Source of the DNA: an uncultured Ectothiorhodospiraceae bacterium
Lineage (GTDB): Bacteria; Pseudomonadota; Gammaproteobacteria; UBA9214
Reading direction: 5' to 3'
Length of the DNA stretch: 58,014 nt
Assembly (NCBI GenBank): GCA_947258845.1
Contig: CAMYJZ010000003.1
Location: 1 to 58,014 of the forward strand
The notes under the pieces are model-generated. The model saw nothing but the letters and a program-made list of their open reading frames with translations, did no database searches and was not told the origin of the DNA. Positions 9,752 to 19,853 of the stretch are shown here, piece by piece; the stretch's first letter is position 1, and each line of letters starts with the position of its first letter. Position numbers and translations under genes: made by a program.

Positions 9752-9780
9752 TTGCCGCTGGGGGGAGTGTATGGTATAAA
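9752..9780 (+). promoter_or_regulatory. Probable sigma-70 promoter of rpsB-tsf with GC-rich discriminator
   Basis: TTGCCG (9752-9757) and TATAAA (9775-9780) are separated by 17 bases and match the -35 and -10 consensus at four and five of six positions. The bases right after the -10 element, GGCGGGC, form a GC-rich discriminator as found at promoters repressed by ppGpp/DksA, including those of ribosomal genes. Transcription would begin near 9787, giving an rpsB leader of about 150 bases. Confidence 0.6.
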
Positions 9781-9833
9781 GGCGGGCTTGTTAAGCGGCC
9801 CATTCGGGGTTGCTTCGCAAAATTAAATTCACA

Positions 9834-9849
9834 CATGTGCCGGCACATG
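9834..9849. promoter_or_regulatory. Perfect 16-bp palindrome in the rpsB leader
   Basis: CATGTGCCGGCACATG is its own reverse complement and lies inside the predicted rpsB 5' leader, 90 bases before the start codon. As RNA it could also pair GGCAC (9842-9846) with GTGCC (9857-9861) in an alternative hairpin. In E. coli S2 represses its own operon through the rpsB leader; this region is in the right place for such a structure. That function is inferred. Confidence 0.4.
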
Positions 9850-9938
9850 CAGCAGGGTGCCTGGCGGCCTTTGATTACGGCTGCCGGGTTGCTGTCATGG
9901 GGTACATGGAAGCCTAACCCGAAATTGGAGAAATATTG

Positions 9939-10892
9939 ATGGCAAATGTCACCATGCGCCAGATGCTTGAGGCTGGCGTGCACTTTGGTCACCAGACCCG
10001 TTACTGGAACCCGAAGATGGCCCCCTACATCTTCGGCGAGCGCGGCAAGATTCATATCGTCAACCTCGAAAAGACCCTTCCCCTTTTCAACGATGCAATG
10101 AACTACATCAGCAGCCTGGTAGCAAACGGCGGCACGATATTGTTTGTCGGCACCAAGCGGTCTGCTCAGAATCCTGTGCGCGAACAGGCCGAGCGTTGTG
10201 GAATGCCCTATGTCAATCACCGCTGGCTGGGTGGCATGCTGACCAACTACAAGACCGTGCGTCAGTCGATCAAGCGCCTCAAGGACCTCGAAGGCATGGA
10301 GGAGGATGGTTCCATCGCCAGGCTCAGCAAGAAAGAGGGCCTGATGTTGCAGCGCGAACAGGAAAAGCTCGAGCGCAGCCTGGGCGGTATCAAGAACATG
10401 AGCGGTATTCCCGATGCCATGTTCGTGGTCGATGTCGGCCACGAGAAAATTGCGATTAGCGAGGCTATCAAGCTGGGTATTCCCGTTGTCGGTGTCGTGG
10501 ACACCAACAATTCAATCGCCGGTGTCGACTATGTGATTCCCGGAAATGATGATGCAATACGTTCCATCAAGCTCTACGTTGAGGGCGCGGCAGACGCGGT
10601 TGAGACCGGTCGTCTTAGCGTCGCGAGAATTGCCACCGGGTCGGAAGACGAATTCGTGGAGCTGGATGATGGCGGGCGCACGGCACCGAAAAAGGCGACC
10701 CGGACGACACGCAAAAAGACCACCAGCAAGGTGACGGTAAAGAAAAAGGCCGCTGCCGGCGCACCGGTCGAAGCGGCTGCAGACGAGGCCCCTGCAGAGA
10801 AGCCTGCAGAGAAGCCTGCTGATGAGCCGGCGACCGACAGCGCGATAGCGGATGCGGCGGAAACCAGCAGCGAAGACAAGGGTGAAGCATAA
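9939..10892 (+). CDS. rpsB: Small ribosomal subunit protein S2 with a long C-terminal tail
   Basis: S2 is recognised from start to about residue 235 ([59 protein letters not shown]). At 317 residues it is some 75 longer than E. coli S2. The extra part is first Lys/Thr/Arg-rich (residues 250-270) and then Ala/Glu/Pro/Asp-rich with a short EKPA repeat (residues 271-317). It is low complexity and probably disordered. The ATG at 9939 follows GGAG at proper distance; a TTG directly before it is not needed. First gene of the translation operon. Confidence 0.97.
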   Translation: MANVTMRQMLEAGVHFGHQTRYWNPKMAPYIFGERGKIHIVNLEKTLPLFNDAMNYISSLVANGGTILFVGTKRSAQNPVREQAERCGMPYVNHRWLGGMLTNYKTVRQSIKRLKDLEGMEEDGSIARLSKKEGLMLQREQEKLERSLGGIKNMSGIPDAMFVVDVGHEKIAISEAIKLGIPVVGVVDTNNSIAGVDYVIPGNDDAIRSIKLYVEGAADAVETGRLSVARIATGSEDEFVELDDGGRTAPKKATRTTRKKTTSKVTVKKKAAAGAPVEAAADEAPAEKPAEKPADEPATDSAIADAAETSSEDKGEA

Positions 10893-10895
10893 ACA

Positions 10896-10917
10896 ACCCT
10901 GCAGTGGTGTTCAGGGT
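10896..10917 (+). terminator. Hairpin between rpsB and tsf (possible attenuator or partial terminator)
   Basis: ACCCTG (10896-10901) pairs with CAGGGT (10912-10917) around a 10-base loop, directly after the rpsB stop. No T-run follows, so it is not a standard terminator; it may reduce read-through into tsf or stabilise the rpsB message. Confidence 0.35.
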
Positions 10918-10946
10918 ACCCGGATTGATTGAGAGAGGTTAGGACT

Positions 10947-11834
10947 ATGGCAATTACAGCAGCGCAAGTGAAGGAACTGCGCGAGCGGACCGGCTCCGGC
11001 ATGATGGAGTGCAAGAAGGCACTGGTCGACGCCGGTGGTGATATGGATACAGCAATTGAAACGCTGCGCAAGACGGGGTTGGCGAAGGCCGACAAAAAGG
11101 CCGGCAGGATCGCCTCCGAGGGTCTGATCGCCATCGCGATTTCGGATGACGCCAGGACGGCAGCCGTTGTCGAGGTAAACTGCGAAACCGATTTTGTCGC
11201 CAAGAAGGAGGATTTCCAGGAATTCTCGCAGGCCATTGCACAATGCGTGCTGGCGAATGATCCGGCGGACATCGACGCCCTGCTGGCCATGCCCCTGCGT
11301 GACGGCGATGACACCAGCATTGAAATCGCGCGCAAGTCGCTGATTGCCTCGATCGGTGAAAACATCAACGTGCGCCGCTTTATCCGCCGCGCGGCAACGG
11401 CAGGGATGCTGGCACAATACCGGCATGGTGTACGGATCGGTGTGCTGGTCGAAATCCAGGGCGGTAATGATGAACTGGCGCGCGACATCGCCATGCACAT
11501 CGCTGCCAGCAAGCCCCTGTTCTGCTCTGCCGATGATGTCGACCAGGATGTACTGGACAAGGAGCGCGAGATCTTCACCGCCCAGGCCGAGGCCAGCGGC
11601 AAGCCGGCCAATATCATCGAAAAGATGGTCGATGGTCGCATCAGGAAGTTTCTCGGTGAAATTACCCTGCTGGGCCAGCCCTTCGTCAAGGACCCGGACC
11701 AGACCGTCGGCAAGCTGCTCGAGGCCGCCGGGGCCAGCGTGACCGGTTTTGACCGCATGGAACTGGGCGAGGGCATCGAGAAAAAGACAGAGAATTTCGC
11801 TGATGAAGTCATGGCGCAGGTCAAGGGCGGTTGA
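10947..11834 (+). CDS. tsf: Translation elongation factor Ts
   Basis: A 295-residue guanine-nucleotide exchange factor for EF-Tu. The N-terminal UBA-like module is clear ([39 protein letters not shown]). It is followed by the EF-Tu contact motif [12 protein letters not shown] and two copies of the dimerisation-type core. The ATG at 10947 is preceded by GAGAGGTTAGG. It follows rpsB by 54 bases and ends 57 bases before a strong terminator. Confidence 0.97.
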   Translation: MAITAAQVKELRERTGSGMMECKKALVDAGGDMDTAIETLRKTGLAKADKKAGRIASEGLIAIAISDDARTAAVVEVNCETDFVAKKEDFQEFSQAIAQCVLANDPADIDALLAMPLRDGDDTSIEIARKSLIASIGENINVRRFIRRAATAGMLAQYRHGVRIGVLVEIQGGNDELARDIAMHIAASKPLFCSADDVDQDVLDKEREIFTAQAEASGKPANIIEKMVDGRIRKFLGEITLLGQPFVKDPDQTVGKLLEAAGASVTGFDRMELGEGIEKKTENFADEVMAQVKGG

Positions 11835-11890
11835 TGCGGGGCCACAGCCGATATGCCAGGGATCTTCAGTGCAGCTGAGAGCAACAATCA

Positions 11891-11920
11891 ACGGGGTCGG
11901 TAGTCGACCCCGTTTTTTTT
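11891..11920 (+). terminator. Rho-independent terminator after tsf
   Basis: The 9-bp perfect stem ACGGGGTCG (11891-11899) / CGACCCCGT (11905-11913) with a five-base loop (GTAGT) is followed by an unbroken run of T. This is the clearest intrinsic terminator in the window and separates rpsB-tsf from pyrH. Confidence 0.93.
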
Positions 11921-12013
11921 GCATGGCATTGGGGGCGGAAAAGTAAGACAATGGCCCCGATTCCGCGAAGATTCATGAATATTCTATATATTGTTGACTT
12001 ATAAGGAAATATA

Positions 12014-12727
12014 GTGCGATATCAGCGTGTACTGTTGAAGCTCAGCGGCGAGGCCCTGATGGGTGCCCAGGATCACGGCATTGACCCGGAGGTGATCCAG
12101 CGCATTGCCGGCGAGGTTCACAAGGCCAGTTCGGGCGGCGTGCAGATTGGCCTGGTCATCGGCGGCGGCAATATCGTGCGCGGTGCCGGCATGGCCTCGC
12201 GCGGGATGGACCGGGTCACCGGCGACCACATGGGTATGCTGGCGACGGTGATCAATTCCCTGGCACTGCAGGACGCCCTGGAGAAGGCCGGCGCAGACTG
12301 CCGGGTGATGTCGGCCCTGAGAATAAACCAGGTGTGTGAGCCCTACATCCGCGGGCGAGCGATTCGTCACCTGGAAAAGGGGCGCGTGGTGCTTTTCGCC
12401 GCCGGTACGGGCAACCCGTTCTTTACCACGGATTCAGCTGCCAGCCTGCGCGCCATCGAGATCAATGCCGATATCATGCTCAAGGCCACCAAGGTCGATG
12501 GCATCTACTCGGCTGACCCGGTTACCAACAAGGATGCGACTCTGTATGACCGGCTGACTTTTGACGAGGCGCTAAAGCGGAAACTGGCGGTGATGGATGC
12601 CACGGCGCTGGTGCTGTGCAACGAACACAATATGCCGGTCCGGGTATTCAATATTTTCGAGCCAGGCCATCTGGGCAGGATTGTTGCAGGGGATCAAGTG
12701 GGGACCCTGGTAGAGCAGGAGAATTGA
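12014..12727 (+). CDS. pyrH: UMP kinase
   Basis: A 237-residue hexameric amino-acid-kinase-fold enzyme that makes UDP from UMP. Motifs: [12 protein letters not shown] (phosphate loop), [28 protein letters not shown], and [19 protein letters not shown]. The start is GTG at 12014, preceded by AAGGA (12003-12007); no suitable ATG is near. It is followed 3 bases later by frr, so pyrH-frr are co-transcribed, after the terminator behind tsf. Confidence 0.97.
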   Translation: MRYQRVLLKLSGEALMGAQDHGIDPEVIQRIAGEVHKASSGGVQIGLVIGGGNIVRGAGMASRGMDRVTGDHMGMLATVINSLALQDALEKAGADCRVMSALRINQVCEPYIRGRAIRHLEKGRVVLFAAGTGNPFFTTDSAASLRAIEINADIMLKATKVDGIYSADPVTNKDATLYDRLTFDEALKRKLAVMDATALVLCNEHNMPVRVFNIFEPGHLGRIVAGDQVGTLVEQEN

Positions 12728-12730
12728 AGA

Positions 12731-13288
12731 ATGATCGAAGACATCAAAAAGGACGCCAGTGAACGCATGGACAAGAGCATCGAGGCGCTGAAGCAATCGC
12801 TGAGCAAGGTACGCACAGGTCGGGCCCACCCCAGCCTGCTCGACCACCTGAGCGTCGATTATTACGGCAGCCAGGTGCCGATATCCCAGGTGGCCAATAT
12901 TTCAGTTGAGGATGCCCGCACCCTCACGGTGACGCCCTGGGAAAAACAGATGGTGCAGGTCATCGAGAAGGCAATTATCTCCTCCGATCTGGGCCTCAAC
13001 CCGGCAACCGCCGGAACTGTGATGCGCATACCGATGCCGGCCCTCACTGAGGAAAGCCGCCGTAACCTCGCCAAGGTGGTGCGTACCGATGGGGAGACCG
13101 CGAAAGTGGCGATTCGAAATATTCGTCGTGACGCCAACAGCGACTTCAAGGCCCTGCTCAAGGAAAAGGAGATCTCCGAGGACGAGGAGCACAAGGCACA
13201 GGATGATGTCCAGCGTATCACGGACAAACACGTGGCCGATGTCGACAAGATCGTGACACAAAAAGAAGCGGAGCTGATGGAGCTGTAG
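12731..13288 (+). CDS. frr: Ribosome-recycling factor
   Basis: A 185-residue protein of exactly the usual length. It splits post-termination ribosomes together with EF-G. It has the three-helix-bundle signature ([33 protein letters not shown]), the small beta domain ([18 protein letters not shown]) and [19 protein letters not shown]. Three bases separate it from pyrH. Confidence 0.97.
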   Translation: MIEDIKKDASERMDKSIEALKQSLSKVRTGRAHPSLLDHLSVDYYGSQVPISQVANISVEDARTLTVTPWEKQMVQVIEKAIISSDLGLNPATAGTVMRIPMPALTEESRRNLAKVVRTDGETAKVAIRNIRRDANSDFKALLKEKEISEDEEHKAQDDVQRITDKHVADVDKIVTQKEAELMEL

Positions 13289-13319
13289 CCCGCAGCCACC
13301 GCTGTTAATCCCTATCGAA

Positions 13320-14069
13320 ATGACAAGTACCGAGAAATCCAGCCGCCTGCCGCAGCATATCGCCATCATCATGGATGGCAACGGCCGTTGGGCGCGGGCG
13401 CGCATGTTGCCGCGCTATGTCGGACACCGTGAGGGTGTGAAGGCAGTCAAGGCCATCGTCGAGGCCTGCCGTAACAAGGGCATCCGGGCGCTGACGCTGT
13501 TTGCCTTCAGCAGCGAGAACTGGCGGCGACCGCGCGATGAGGTCGGGCTGCTGATGGACCTGTTTATCCGCACCCTGAAAAAGGAGATCGAGGCCCTGCA
13601 CAGGAACGCTATCCGGGTGCGTTTTATCGGTGACCGTGATGCCTTCCCGGAGGGCCTGCGCGAACTTATGACTGAGGCCGAGGAAAAAACCCGTGCGAAC
13701 ACGGCAATGGACCTGGTGATTGCGGCGAACTACGGGGGGAAGTGGGATATCACCCGGGCATTGCAGGTCATTGCCCGGCGTGTTGCCGCCGGCGAGATAA
13801 AACCGGACGACATTACGCCGGATATGATTGGCGGGGAAATTGCCCTGGAGGATCTGCCCGAGCCCGACCTGTTTATCCGTACCGGCGGTGAGCAGCGCAT
13901 CAGTAATTTCCTGTTGTGGCAACTGGCCTATACGGAACTCTATTTTACCGATGTCCTGTGGCCGGCCTTCAATGAACACGCACTGGATGAGGCCTTGCAG
14001 TCCTTCGCCAGCCGGCAACGACGTTTTGGTCGCACCGGAGACCAGGTGGAGCAGTTGAAGGGTGCTTAA
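13320..14069 (+). CDS. uppS: Undecaprenyl diphosphate synthase
   Basis: A 249-residue cis-prenyltransferase that adds eight isoprene units to farnesyl diphosphate, making the lipid carrier for peptidoglycan and O-antigen. The signatures are complete: HIAIIMDGNGRWA with catalytic Asp19, FAFSSENWRRP, and DLFIRTGGEQRISNFLLWQ. In E. coli the last motif has Ser in place of the first Gly (RTSGE). Its 3' end overlaps cdsA by 8 bases. Confidence 0.97.
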   Translation: MTSTEKSSRLPQHIAIIMDGNGRWARARMLPRYVGHREGVKAVKAIVEACRNKGIRALTLFAFSSENWRRPRDEVGLLMDLFIRTLKKEIEALHRNAIRVRFIGDRDAFPEGLRELMTEAEEKTRANTAMDLVIAANYGGKWDITRALQVIARRVAAGEIKPDDITPDMIGGEIALEDLPEPDLFIRTGGEQRISNFLLWQLAYTELYFTDVLWPAFNEHALDEALQSFASRQRRFGRTGDQVEQLKGA

Positions 14070-14880
14070 GGCGCGCCTGATCTCGGCCGCGATCATGATA
14101 CCGCTCGTTGTCGGCGGCATCCTGTTGCTCCCGACAGAGGGCGTGGCGCTGATACTGGCCCTGGTCATGGGCGTCGGCTTGTGGGAATGGGCCCGCATGG
14201 TGCCGCTGCAGTCTGTCCCTTCACGACTGCTTTACCCGGCCGCGGGCCTGTTGTTGATGTGGCTTGCCTGGCTGGCGCCGTTGGCAGTATTGATCGATAT
14301 CCTGCTGGTGGCGGCCCTGCTGTGGTGGCTGGGGGCGCTGTACTGGGTCAGCCGGGCACAGATCACAACAGAGTCAGGTGCCTTGCTGCGGGTCATGAAG
14401 TCTGTGATTGGCCTGCTGGTCATGCTGCCGGCCTGGGCGGCGCTGGTGATGCTGCACGGGCGGGAACAGGAGGGTCCCCTGTTGACCCTGTTTCTGCTGG
14501 TGCTCATCTGGCTTGCCGACAGTGGCGCCTATTTCGCGGGCCGTCGCTGGGGGCGCAGCAAACTGGCACCCGTGATCAGCCCGGGCAAGACCTGGCAGGG
14601 CGTCTACGGCGGTCTTGTCGCCAGTGGGCTGTTCGCACTGCTGGCCGGGTTGCTCTACAGCCAGTCGCCCAGATGGACGGCCGGGCTGGTGCTGGTCGCG
14701 CTGCTCACGGTGATGTTCTCCGTCGTCGGCGATCTGCTGGAGAGTCTGATGAAGCGCCAGTGCGGTATCAAGGACAGCAGTCATATCATTCCCGGCCATG
14801 GCGGGATACTCGACCGTATCGACAGCCTGACGGCCGCCGCACCGGTTTTCCTGCTGGGACTCAACTGGCTGGAACTTTGA
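14062..14880 (+). CDS. cdsA: Phosphatidate cytidylyltransferase
   Basis: A 272-residue inner-membrane enzyme with seven to eight hydrophobic helices; makes CDP-diacylglycerol, the precursor of all phospholipids. The family signature at the C-terminus is intact: GDLLESLMKRQCGIKDSSH followed by IIPGHGGILDRIDS, with the metal-binding Asp residues. The start is GTG at 14062 within the end of uppS, so translation is coupled. Confidence 0.96.
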   Translation: MLKARLISAAIMIPLVVGGILLLPTEGVALILALVMGVGLWEWARMVPLQSVPSRLLYPAAGLLLMWLAWLAPLAVLIDILLVAALLWWLGALYWVSRAQITTESGALLRVMKSVIGLLVMLPAWAALVMLHGREQEGPLLTLFLLVLIWLADSGAYFAGRRWGRSKLAPVISPGKTWQGVYGGLVASGLFALLAGLLYSQSPRWTAGLVLVALLTVMFSVVGDLLESLMKRQCGIKDSSHIIPGHGGILDRIDSLTAAAPVFLLGLNWLEL

Positions 14881-14935
14881 GCCGCAGGGCTTATCCCAGG
14901 TACTACAGCGGACATGATCTCAGGTACTGACAGCG

Positions 14936-16144
14936 ATGCATGACTCACAGCCGGCAGGCATAACCGTACTGGGTGCGACCGGCTCGATCGGGGTGAATAC
15001 CCTTGATGTCGTGTCCAGGTATCCCGGTCGCTTCAATGTCATAGCGCTGACGGGCAATACCGACGTCGAGGCCCTGGCCGGACAGTGTGAACGATTCCTG
15101 CCGCGCTATGCCGTCATGGCAGACCCGGATGCGGCCGAACGGCTGGCGGCGCTATTGCGTAACACCGCCCCGGATGTGCAGGTGCTGGGTGGCCGGGACG
15201 CGCTGGTGGAGGTGGCCGGCCTGCCCGCGGTCGACTTCGTGATGGCGGCCATTGTCGGGGCGGCCGGCCTGCTGCCCTGCCTGGAAGCAGCCAGGCGCGG
15301 CAAACGCGTTTTACTGGCGAACAAGGAGGCGCTGGTGATGTCCGGTGCCTTGTTCATGCAGGCCGTGCGTGACAATGATGCCGTGCTGCTGCCAATCGAC
15401 AGCGAGCACAATGCCATCCTCCAGTGTATGCCGGATAACTATACAGCCGGCCATGCACCGCGCGGTGTCCGCAAGATCATGCTGACGGCCTCCGGTGGTC
15501 CATTCAGGACTTTGCCGGTCAGCAAACTGGCCGGTGTTACCCCGGCGCAGGCCTGCGCACACCCCAACTGGGAAATGGGGCGCAAGATATCGGTTGATTC
15601 GGCCACCATGATGAACAAGGGCCTTGAGGTCATCGAGGCCGGCTGGTTGTTTGACTTGCCCCTGGAAAAGATCAAGGTGCTCATCCATCCCCAGAGTATT
15701 CTGCACTCGATGGTGGAATACGATGACGGTTCCGTGATCGCCCAGCTGGGTAATCCTGACATGCGCATTCCCATCACCCACGCCCTGGCGTGGCCGGAGC
15801 GGATCGACTCGGGCGCAGCGCAACTGGACCTGGCAGCGGTCGGTTCCCTGCAGTTCGAAGACCCGGACAGGGCGCACTTTCCCTGCCTGGAACTGGCCTG
15901 TCATGCCTGGCGGCAGGGAGGTACTGCACCGGCCATCCTGAATGCCGCCAATGAAGTGGCCGTGCAGGCCTTTCTCGACAAGCAGATCGCCTTTACCTCG
16001 ATCCCGCGGCTGATTGAACATGCCATGGAGCGCTGCACGGTACATGACGGAACATCGCTGCAGGTGATACTGGAGGACGATGCCGCGGCACGTCGCCAGG
16101 CGAGAGATTACATCGACTCGGACCGGATGCAGGCAAGCTCATGA
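14936..16144 (+). CDS. dxr: 1-deoxy-D-xylulose 5-phosphate reductoisomerase
   Basis: A 402-residue MEP-pathway enzyme that converts DXP to methylerythritol phosphate with NADPH. Visible motifs: [16 protein letters not shown] (NADPH loop), [21 protein letters not shown] (metal site), [11 protein letters not shown] and [22 protein letters not shown]. It runs 55 bases after cdsA; an imperfect direct repeat (CAGGTACTACAGCG / CAGGTACTGACAGCG) immediately precedes the start. The stop overlaps the rseP start (ATGA). Confidence 0.97.
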   Translation: MHDSQPAGITVLGATGSIGVNTLDVVSRYPGRFNVIALTGNTDVEALAGQCERFLPRYAVMADPDAAERLAALLRNTAPDVQVLGGRDALVEVAGLPAVDFVMAAIVGAAGLLPCLEAARRGKRVLLANKEALVMSGALFMQAVRDNDAVLLPIDSEHNAILQCMPDNYTAGHAPRGVRKIMLTASGGPFRTLPVSKLAGVTPAQACAHPNWEMGRKISVDSATMMNKGLEVIEAGWLFDLPLEKIKVLIHPQSILHSMVEYDDGSVIAQLGNPDMRIPITHALAWPERIDSGAAQLDLAAVGSLQFEDPDRAHFPCLELACHAWRQGGTAPAILNAANEVAVQAFLDKQIAFTSIPRLIEHAMERCTVHDGTSLQVILEDDAAARRQARDYIDSDRMQASS

Positions 16145-17511
16145 ACGGTGTGCTGCTCTCGACAATCGCCTTCATTGTCGCGATTGGTGTCCTTGTTACG
16201 GTCCATGAATTCGGGCACTTCTGGGTGGCCAGGAGGCTCGGTGTGAAGGTCCTGCGGTTCTCGATCGGTTTCGGGAAACCCCTGTGGAGCGGCCGCTTCG
16301 GCACCGACGACACCGAGTTGGTGGTCGCGGCCATCCCGCTTGGCGGTTATGTCAAGATGCTGGATGAACGCGAGGGCGAGGTCGACGCGGCTGAACGGCA
16401 CCGGGCATTCAACCGCCAGGGCCTGTCCACCCGGATTGCGGTGGTAACGGCCGGCCCCTTGTTCAACTTCCTGTTCGCCATCGCGGCCTACTGGCTCATG
16501 TTTGTCAGCGGCGTTCCGGGACTGCGTCCGGTCATCGGCGAGTTGATCGAATCCTCTCCAGCCCAGCAGGCCGGCTTCATGCCGGGTGACGAGATCCGTC
16601 GCATCAAGGACAGGCCGACCAGCAGCTGGGAGACGGCGATCCTCGCCCTGTTGGATGCCGGACTGGACGAACAGGCCTCATTCGAGGTCGGGGTGCGGGA
16701 TCCGCAGGGCAGTGACCGGCTCGTACGGGTCAGACTGGACGGGTCCACCCGCCTGCTGGACAAGGGCGGGGTGCTGGAGAATTTCGGTATCAAGCCCTGG
16801 CGCCCGGTGTATCCCGCCACCATCGACCGGCTGCTTGCCGGCGGTTCGGGCGAGCAGGCCGGCCTGCTCGCCGGTGACCGGGTGGTGGCGGCGGACGGTG
16901 AGGTGATGAAGGACTGGAACCAGTGGGTTGACTATGTGCGGGCGCGGCCTGGCCGGACCATCGCGGTACAGGTTCAGCGCGGGGATGAGTTGCTGGACCT
17001 CGAACTGACGCCGCAGGCGGTCCAGGACAAGGGGGAAACAGTAGGCCGTATCGGCGCCTATGTGCGCCTTCCGGATGCCGATCAGCATGCTACAATGCGC
17101 GTCGTTGTCCGTTATGGACTGCTTGAGGCAGTCCCGGCCGCACTCGGAAAGACCTGGGAAATGTCGACACTGACTCTGAGGACGCTGTGGAAAATGGTCA
17201 GCGGCAAGGCCTCGGTCGAGAACCTCAGCGGGCCGATCAGTATTGCCCGTTATGCAGGCCAGTCGGCCGCCATCGGTCTGGCGGCCTTTCTGGGCTTTCT
17301 GGCCATTGTCAGTGTCAGCCTGGGTGTACTGAACCTGTTGCCGATCCCGATCCTTGATGGCGGACACCTGATGTATTACCTGATCGAGATGCTGAAGGGC
17401 AGCCCGGTGTCCGAGGCGGCCCAGATGTTCGGCCAGCGGGTTGGGATTGTCCTGTTGCTTTTGTTGATGTCACTGGCCTTTTACAACGACCTGGCAAGGT
17501 TATTTGAATAA
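16141..17511 (+). CDS. rseP: RIP site-2 zinc metalloprotease RseP
   Basis: A 456-residue inner-membrane protease of the M50 family that cleaves RseA within the membrane to release sigma-E during envelope stress. It also clears signal-peptide remnants. The zinc site is [13 protein letters not shown] (His22, Glu23, His26). The C-terminal membrane motif is [20 protein letters not shown]. Two PDZ domains lie between (about residues 125-200 and 215-295). It directly precedes bamA, which fits a role in outer-membrane assembly control. Confidence 0.96.
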   Translation: MNGVLLSTIAFIVAIGVLVTVHEFGHFWVARRLGVKVLRFSIGFGKPLWSGRFGTDDTELVVAAIPLGGYVKMLDEREGEVDAAERHRAFNRQGLSTRIAVVTAGPLFNFLFAIAAYWLMFVSGVPGLRPVIGELIESSPAQQAGFMPGDEIRRIKDRPTSSWETAILALLDAGLDEQASFEVGVRDPQGSDRLVRVRLDGSTRLLDKGGVLENFGIKPWRPVYPATIDRLLAGGSGEQAGLLAGDRVVAADGEVMKDWNQWVDYVRARPGRTIAVQVQRGDELLDLELTPQAVQDKGETVGRIGAYVRLPDADQHATMRVVVRYGLLEAVPAALGKTWEMSTLTLRTLWKMVSGKASVENLSGPISIARYAGQSAAIGLAAFLGFLAIVSVSLGVLNLLPIPILDGGHLMYYLIEMLKGSPVSEAAQMFGQRVGIVLLLLLMSLAFYNDLARLFE

Positions 17512-17544
17512 TATCGCTTACGAGCTGTCCACACGCAAACAACA

Positions 17545-19824
17545 ATGAAAATCATCTTCCACTCCCTGTTGTTGTTCCTGCTGCTCACCGGGACGGCCTA
17601 CGCATTCGAACCGTTCGTGGTCAGTGATGTGCGGGTGGAGGGTCTGCAGCGGATCTCGGCAGGCACGGTGTTCAACTACCTGCCGGTCAAGGTCGGCGAT
17701 ACCGTCGATACCGACGGCTCGGCGGCTGCCATCAGGGCCCTGTTCAAGACCGGCTTCTTTAATGATGCCTACCTGGAACGGGACGGGAATATCCTGGTCG
17801 TGCATGTCACGGAGCGTGCCGCGATCAGCAGCATCGAGATCAAGGGCAATCGTGACCTGGAGACCGAGGAACTGCTCACCGGCCTCAAGCAGATCGGGCT
17901 GGCCGAGGGCCGGGTTTTCGACCGTTCCCTGCTCGACAAGGTCGAGCAGGAATTGCAGCGCCAGTATTTCAGCCGTGGCAAGTACGCGGTCAGACTCGAC
18001 ACCACGGTGACCCCGCTGGAACGAAACCGCGTCGGCATCCTGATCGACATCTCGGAAGGGCAGGTTGCCAGGATCAAGCAGATCAATATCGTGGGGAACA
18101 GCCGCTACCCGGATGCAGAGCTGCTCGACGACTTCACCCTCAATACGCCCACCTTCTTTTCATTCATCACCAAGAGCGACCAGTATTCCAAGCAGAAGCT
18201 GGCGGCGGACCTGGAGATATTGCGCTCATTCTACCTCGATCGCGGTTACCTGAACTTCGATATCACCTCTACCCAGGTGTCCATCACGCCTGACAAGAAG
18301 GATATCTATATCACCGTCAATATCAGCGAAGGCGAGCAGTACAGCATCAGCGAGGTCACCCTGTCCGGAGACCTGGTGGTCGAGCCGGAGGAACTTTTTC
18401 CGCTGGTCAGAATCAATCCGAAAGACGTGTTCTCGCGCAAGCGGGTCACCGAGGCGGTGGACCGCATCAGTGCCAAGCTGGGCGATCACGGCTACGCCTT
18501 TGCCAATGTCAATACGGTCCCTGAGCTTGATGACGAGAATAACGAAGTGTCACTGGCCTTCTTTATCGACCCCGGCAAGCGGGTTTATGTGCGCCGCGTG
18601 AACGTGGAAGGCAATGTATCCACGCGCGACGAGGTTCTGCGCCGCGAGATGCGCCAGATGGAGGCCGGCTGGTTCTCCGCTGAAAAGGTGGAACGTTCGC
18701 GTGCCCGCCTGCAGCGGCTGGGCTACTTCGAGGACGTCAATGTCGAGACCCCCTCGGTGCCGGGGACCACGGACCAGGTCGATGTCAACTATTCGGTCGC
18801 CGAGACCTCCTCCGGCAGCATCACCGCCGGTCTCGGTTATTCACAGTCCTCGGGTCTACTGTTCAATGCGAGTGTCTCGCAGGACAATTTCCTCGGCAGC
18901 GGCAAGCGCGTCAGCTTTGCCTTCAACAACAGTGACATCAATACCGTATACAGTTTTTCCTATACCAATCCCTATTACACCATCGACGGCATCAGTCGTG
19001 GCTTCGGTTCGTATTACCGGGAGACCGATGCAGACGAGGCCAACCTCTCCGACTACACCACCGATTCATTCGGCGCCAACGTCAGCTTCGGAATTCCGAT
19101 AACCGAGTACGAACGGATCTATCTGAACACCGAGTACGAGAATATCGAGCTCAAGCCGACCATCGCCTCGCCCTCCGAGGTGTTCGACTTTATCGACCGG
19201 CACGGTGACAGCTACGACAATATCAAGCTCACCGGCAGTTGGAGTCACGACACCCGCAACAAGGCGATCTTCGCCGATCGCGGCGGCCTCATGCGGATCG
19301 CACTGGAGACCGCCATCCCGGGTTCGGGCCTCGAGTATTACAAGCTGAACTACCGGCAACAGCAATTCGTGCCACTGACCAGGAACCTGACCCTGTCGCT
19401 GAATGGCGAGCTGGGTTACGGGGAAGGATTCGGCGACCATGAGCAGTTGCCGTTTTTCGAGAACTTCTTTGCCGGCGGCGTGCGCTCGGTGCGCGGTTTC
19501 GAGGACAATACCCTGGGACCCCTGGATTCGAACGGCAACCCCATCGGCGGCAGCTTCCGGGTGGTGGGCAATGCCGAACTCATCTTCCCGGTGCCGTTTT
19601 TCGAGGATGCCAAGTCATTCAGGTTGAGTGCGTTTTTCGATATCGGTAATGTGTTCGAGGACTTCAAGGACTTCGATGCCGACGAATTGAGGTATTCTGT
19701 CGGCCTGGCAGGCCTGTGGCTCTCACCGTTGGGTCCGCTCTCGATCAGCCTGGGTTACCCCATCAATGACGAGGCGGATGACGAGGTGCAGAACTTCCAG
19801 TTTACGATCGGGACATTTTTCTGA
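17545..19824 (+). CDS. bamA: Outer membrane protein assembly factor BamA
   Basis: A 759-residue Omp85 protein, the core of the beta-barrel insertion machine. The signal peptide (MKIIFHSLLLFLLLTGTAYA) is followed by five POTRA domains over about residues 22-420 and a 16-strand barrel. The lid-loop motif VRSVRGFEDNTLGP and the C-terminal strand FQFTIGTFF, ending in Phe, are as expected. skp follows, as in E. coli. Confidence 0.97.
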   Translation: MKIIFHSLLLFLLLTGTAYAFEPFVVSDVRVEGLQRISAGTVFNYLPVKVGDTVDTDGSAAAIRALFKTGFFNDAYLERDGNILVVHVTERAAISSIEIKGNRDLETEELLTGLKQIGLAEGRVFDRSLLDKVEQELQRQYFSRGKYAVRLDTTVTPLERNRVGILIDISEGQVARIKQINIVGNSRYPDAELLDDFTLNTPTFFSFITKSDQYSKQKLAADLEILRSFYLDRGYLNFDITSTQVSITPDKKDIYITVNISEGEQYSISEVTLSGDLVVEPEELFPLVRINPKDVFSRKRVTEAVDRISAKLGDHGYAFANVNTVPELDDENNEVSLAFFIDPGKRVYVRRVNVEGNVSTRDEVLRREMRQMEAGWFSAEKVERSRARLQRLGYFEDVNVETPSVPGTTDQVDVNYSVAETSSGSITAGLGYSQSSGLLFNASVSQDNFLGSGKRVSFAFNNSDINTVYSFSYTNPYYTIDGISRGFGSYYRETDADEANLSDYTTDSFGANVSFGIPITEYERIYLNTEYENIELKPTIASPSEVFDFIDRHGDSYDNIKLTGSWSHDTRNKAIFADRGGLMRIALETAIPGSGLEYYKLNYRQQQFVPLTRNLTLSLNGELGYGEGFGDHEQLPFFENFFAGGVRSVRGFEDNTLGPLDSNGNPIGGSFRVVGNAELIFPVPFFEDAKSFRLSAFFDIGNVFEDFKDFDADELRYSVGLAGLWLSPLGPLSISLGYPINDEADDEVQNFQFTIGTFF

Positions 19825-19853
19825 TTTTTGGTTGGCGAACGTGGAGAACTATT

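Noticed and set aside
9936-9938. TTG at 9936 as the rpsB start
   Set aside because: The ATG directly after it gives the conserved MANVTM start and is better spaced from GGAG.
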